From: Bradyrhizobium monzae
Lineage (GTDB): Bacteria > Pseudomonadota > Alphaproteobacteria > Rhizobiales > Xanthobacteraceae
Direction of reading: 5' to 3'
DNA: 64,000 nucleotides
NCBI RefSeq assembly: GCF_021458635.1
Contig: NZ_JAIRDQ010000004.1
Coordinates: 124,001 to 188,000 of the forward strand
The position numbers were made by a program, and so were the translations under genes. The notes below the pieces were generated by a model, which was given only the letters and a program-made list of their open reading frames with translations, was not told the DNA's origin and searched no databases. Positions 63,327 through 64,000 of this stretch are shown here, in pieces (positions within the stretch are counted from its first letter, which is position 1; each line of letters opens with the position of its first letter).

Positions 63327-64000
63327 ATGACCGACAGTCCCGACGCCGAATCCCGCTTTCTCGAACAGCTCGGCCAACGCGTGCGCACCATGCGCGCGCT
63401 GCGCGGCATGTCGCGCAAAGTGCTCGCCAAGGTATCAGGAATTTCCGAGCGCTACATCGCGCAGCTCGAGAGCGGCAAGGGCAATGTCTCGATCGTGCTG
63501 CTGCGCCGCGTCTCCGACGCAATGGGCGCGCATCTCGAAGACCTGCTCCCCTCAGCCGATCCGACGCCGGACTGGCAGATGTTTCGCGATCTGCTGCGCA
63601 AGGCGACGCCAGCGCAGATCGCGCAAGCCAAAGACCTGCTCGCCGGCGGCAGCGCCTCCGCGCCGCGGCGCGCGCCGTTCTGCGGCATCGCGCTGATCGG
63701 CCTGCGCGGCGCGGGCAAATCGACGCTGGGGCGGATGCTGGCGAAGAAGATCGGCTGGAGTTTTGTCGAGCTCAACAAGGAGGTCGAGCAGCAGAACGGC
63801 CTCTCGGTCGCCGAGATCATCGCGCTCTACGGCCAGGAAGGCTTTCGCCGCATGGAGCAGGCCGCGCTGCAGCAGCTGCTCGCGCGAAACGAGCTGATGG
63901 TGCTGGCGACCGGCGGCGGCATCGTCTCGGAGCCGTTGACCTTCGACCAGATCCTGTCGTCGTTCTACACGATCTGGCTGAAGGCCGAGCCCGAGGAGCA
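63327..64000 (+). CDS. boxR: BoxR: XRE-HTH fused to a shikimate-kinase-like domain, 3'-truncated by the window edge
   Basis: Repressor of the box genes that uses benzoyl-CoA as inducer in characterised systems. The 224 visible codons show an HTH_3 domain (LGQRVRTMRALRGMSRKVLAKVSGISERYIAQLESGKGNVSIVLLRRVSDAMGAHLEDLL, ~15-74), a linker (~75-118) and the start of a shikimate-kinase fold with Walker A GLRGAGKST (125-133), FVELNKEVEQQNGLSVAEIIALYGQEGFRRMEQAAL and ATGGGIVSEP. No stop before the window end. Divergent from benzoate-CoA ligase, fitting local control. Confidence 0.93.
   Translation, partial: MTDSPDAESRFLEQLGQRVRTMRALRGMSRKVLAKVSGISERYIAQLESGKGNVSIVLLRRVSDAMGAHLEDLLPSADPTPDWQMFRDLLRKATPAQIAQAKDLLAGGSASAPRRAPFCGIALIGLRGAGKSTLGRMLAKKIGWSFVELNKEVEQQNGLSVAEIIALYGQEGFRRMEQAALQQLLARNELMVLATGGGIVSEPLTFDQILSSFYTIWLKAEPEE

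Overview
The window looks like a chromosomal segment of a Bradyrhizobium-type alphaproteobacterium. This is an inference from several things seen together: strongly GC-biased codons throughout, a GcrA cell-cycle regulator, a SAM-II riboswitch before metZ, a class I lysyl-tRNA synthetase, many of the short palindromic repeats typical of Bradyrhizobium/Rhodopseudomonas intergenic DNA, and a haloalkane dehalogenase that reads as an ortholog of DbjA of B. japonicum. There is no insertion sequence, phage, CRISPR array, integrase or rRNA. One tRNA gene (Gly, CCC) is present.

Layout. 1-8.1 kb: end of a MATE exporter gene, pyrD-DUF952, a LexA/CI-like regulator lacking the Ser-Lys dyad, lysK, a family 3 solute-binding protein, a SCO copper protein with a small membrane partner, and a periplasmic ClpP-like protein. 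8.3-12 kb: FAD dehydrogenase, secreted PHB-depolymerase-like esterase, RidA and SnoaL-like proteins. 12-21 kb: a sugar island on the minus strand, lacI-xylB-xylA-ABC ATPase-permease-binding protein followed by an aldose dehydrogenase and a lactonase-type amidohydrolase. 21-31.9 kb: an XRE-cupin/GNAT/GNAT operon, epoxide hydrolase, tRNA-Gly, a split Ada-like pair (ogt-araC), VOC and SRPBCC proteins, a Met/His-rich exported protein, a second MATE exporter, an unrecognised 349-aa protein, a PAS protein and a secreted propeller-like protein. 32-42.7 kb: dCTP deaminase, SAM-II-controlled metZ, an opgC-SGNH-SGNH operon, apaG, hslO, argD-argF and gcrA.

42.9-50.7 kb is the phosphate regulon on the minus strand: phoR, pstS (with a clear Pho box), pstC, pstA, pstB, phoU, phoB. 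A YbhN-like membrane protein gene lies upstream of phoR. 51.3-56.7 kb: dbjA with its own TetR regulator and a perfect 20-bp palindromic operator, an OmpA/BON protein, a polysaccharide deacetylase and an SDR. 56.8-64 kb: the aerobic benzoyl-CoA (box) pathway, with benzoate-CoA ligase, an alpha/beta hydrolase, DUF309, boxC and boxB on the minus strand and a divergent boxR that runs off the window. boxA is not here. Three related 16-bp sites in the two promoter regions of this cluster are good BoxR operator candidates.

No wholly new large system is evident. The observations most worth following are the box operators, and the palindromes sitting inside the box gene row; the SAM-II terminator/antiterminator layout; the catalytically empty S24 regulator; the opgC-SGNH pair with one degenerate paralog; the ogt-araC cysteine-rich regulator; and the GANTC cluster before gcrA.
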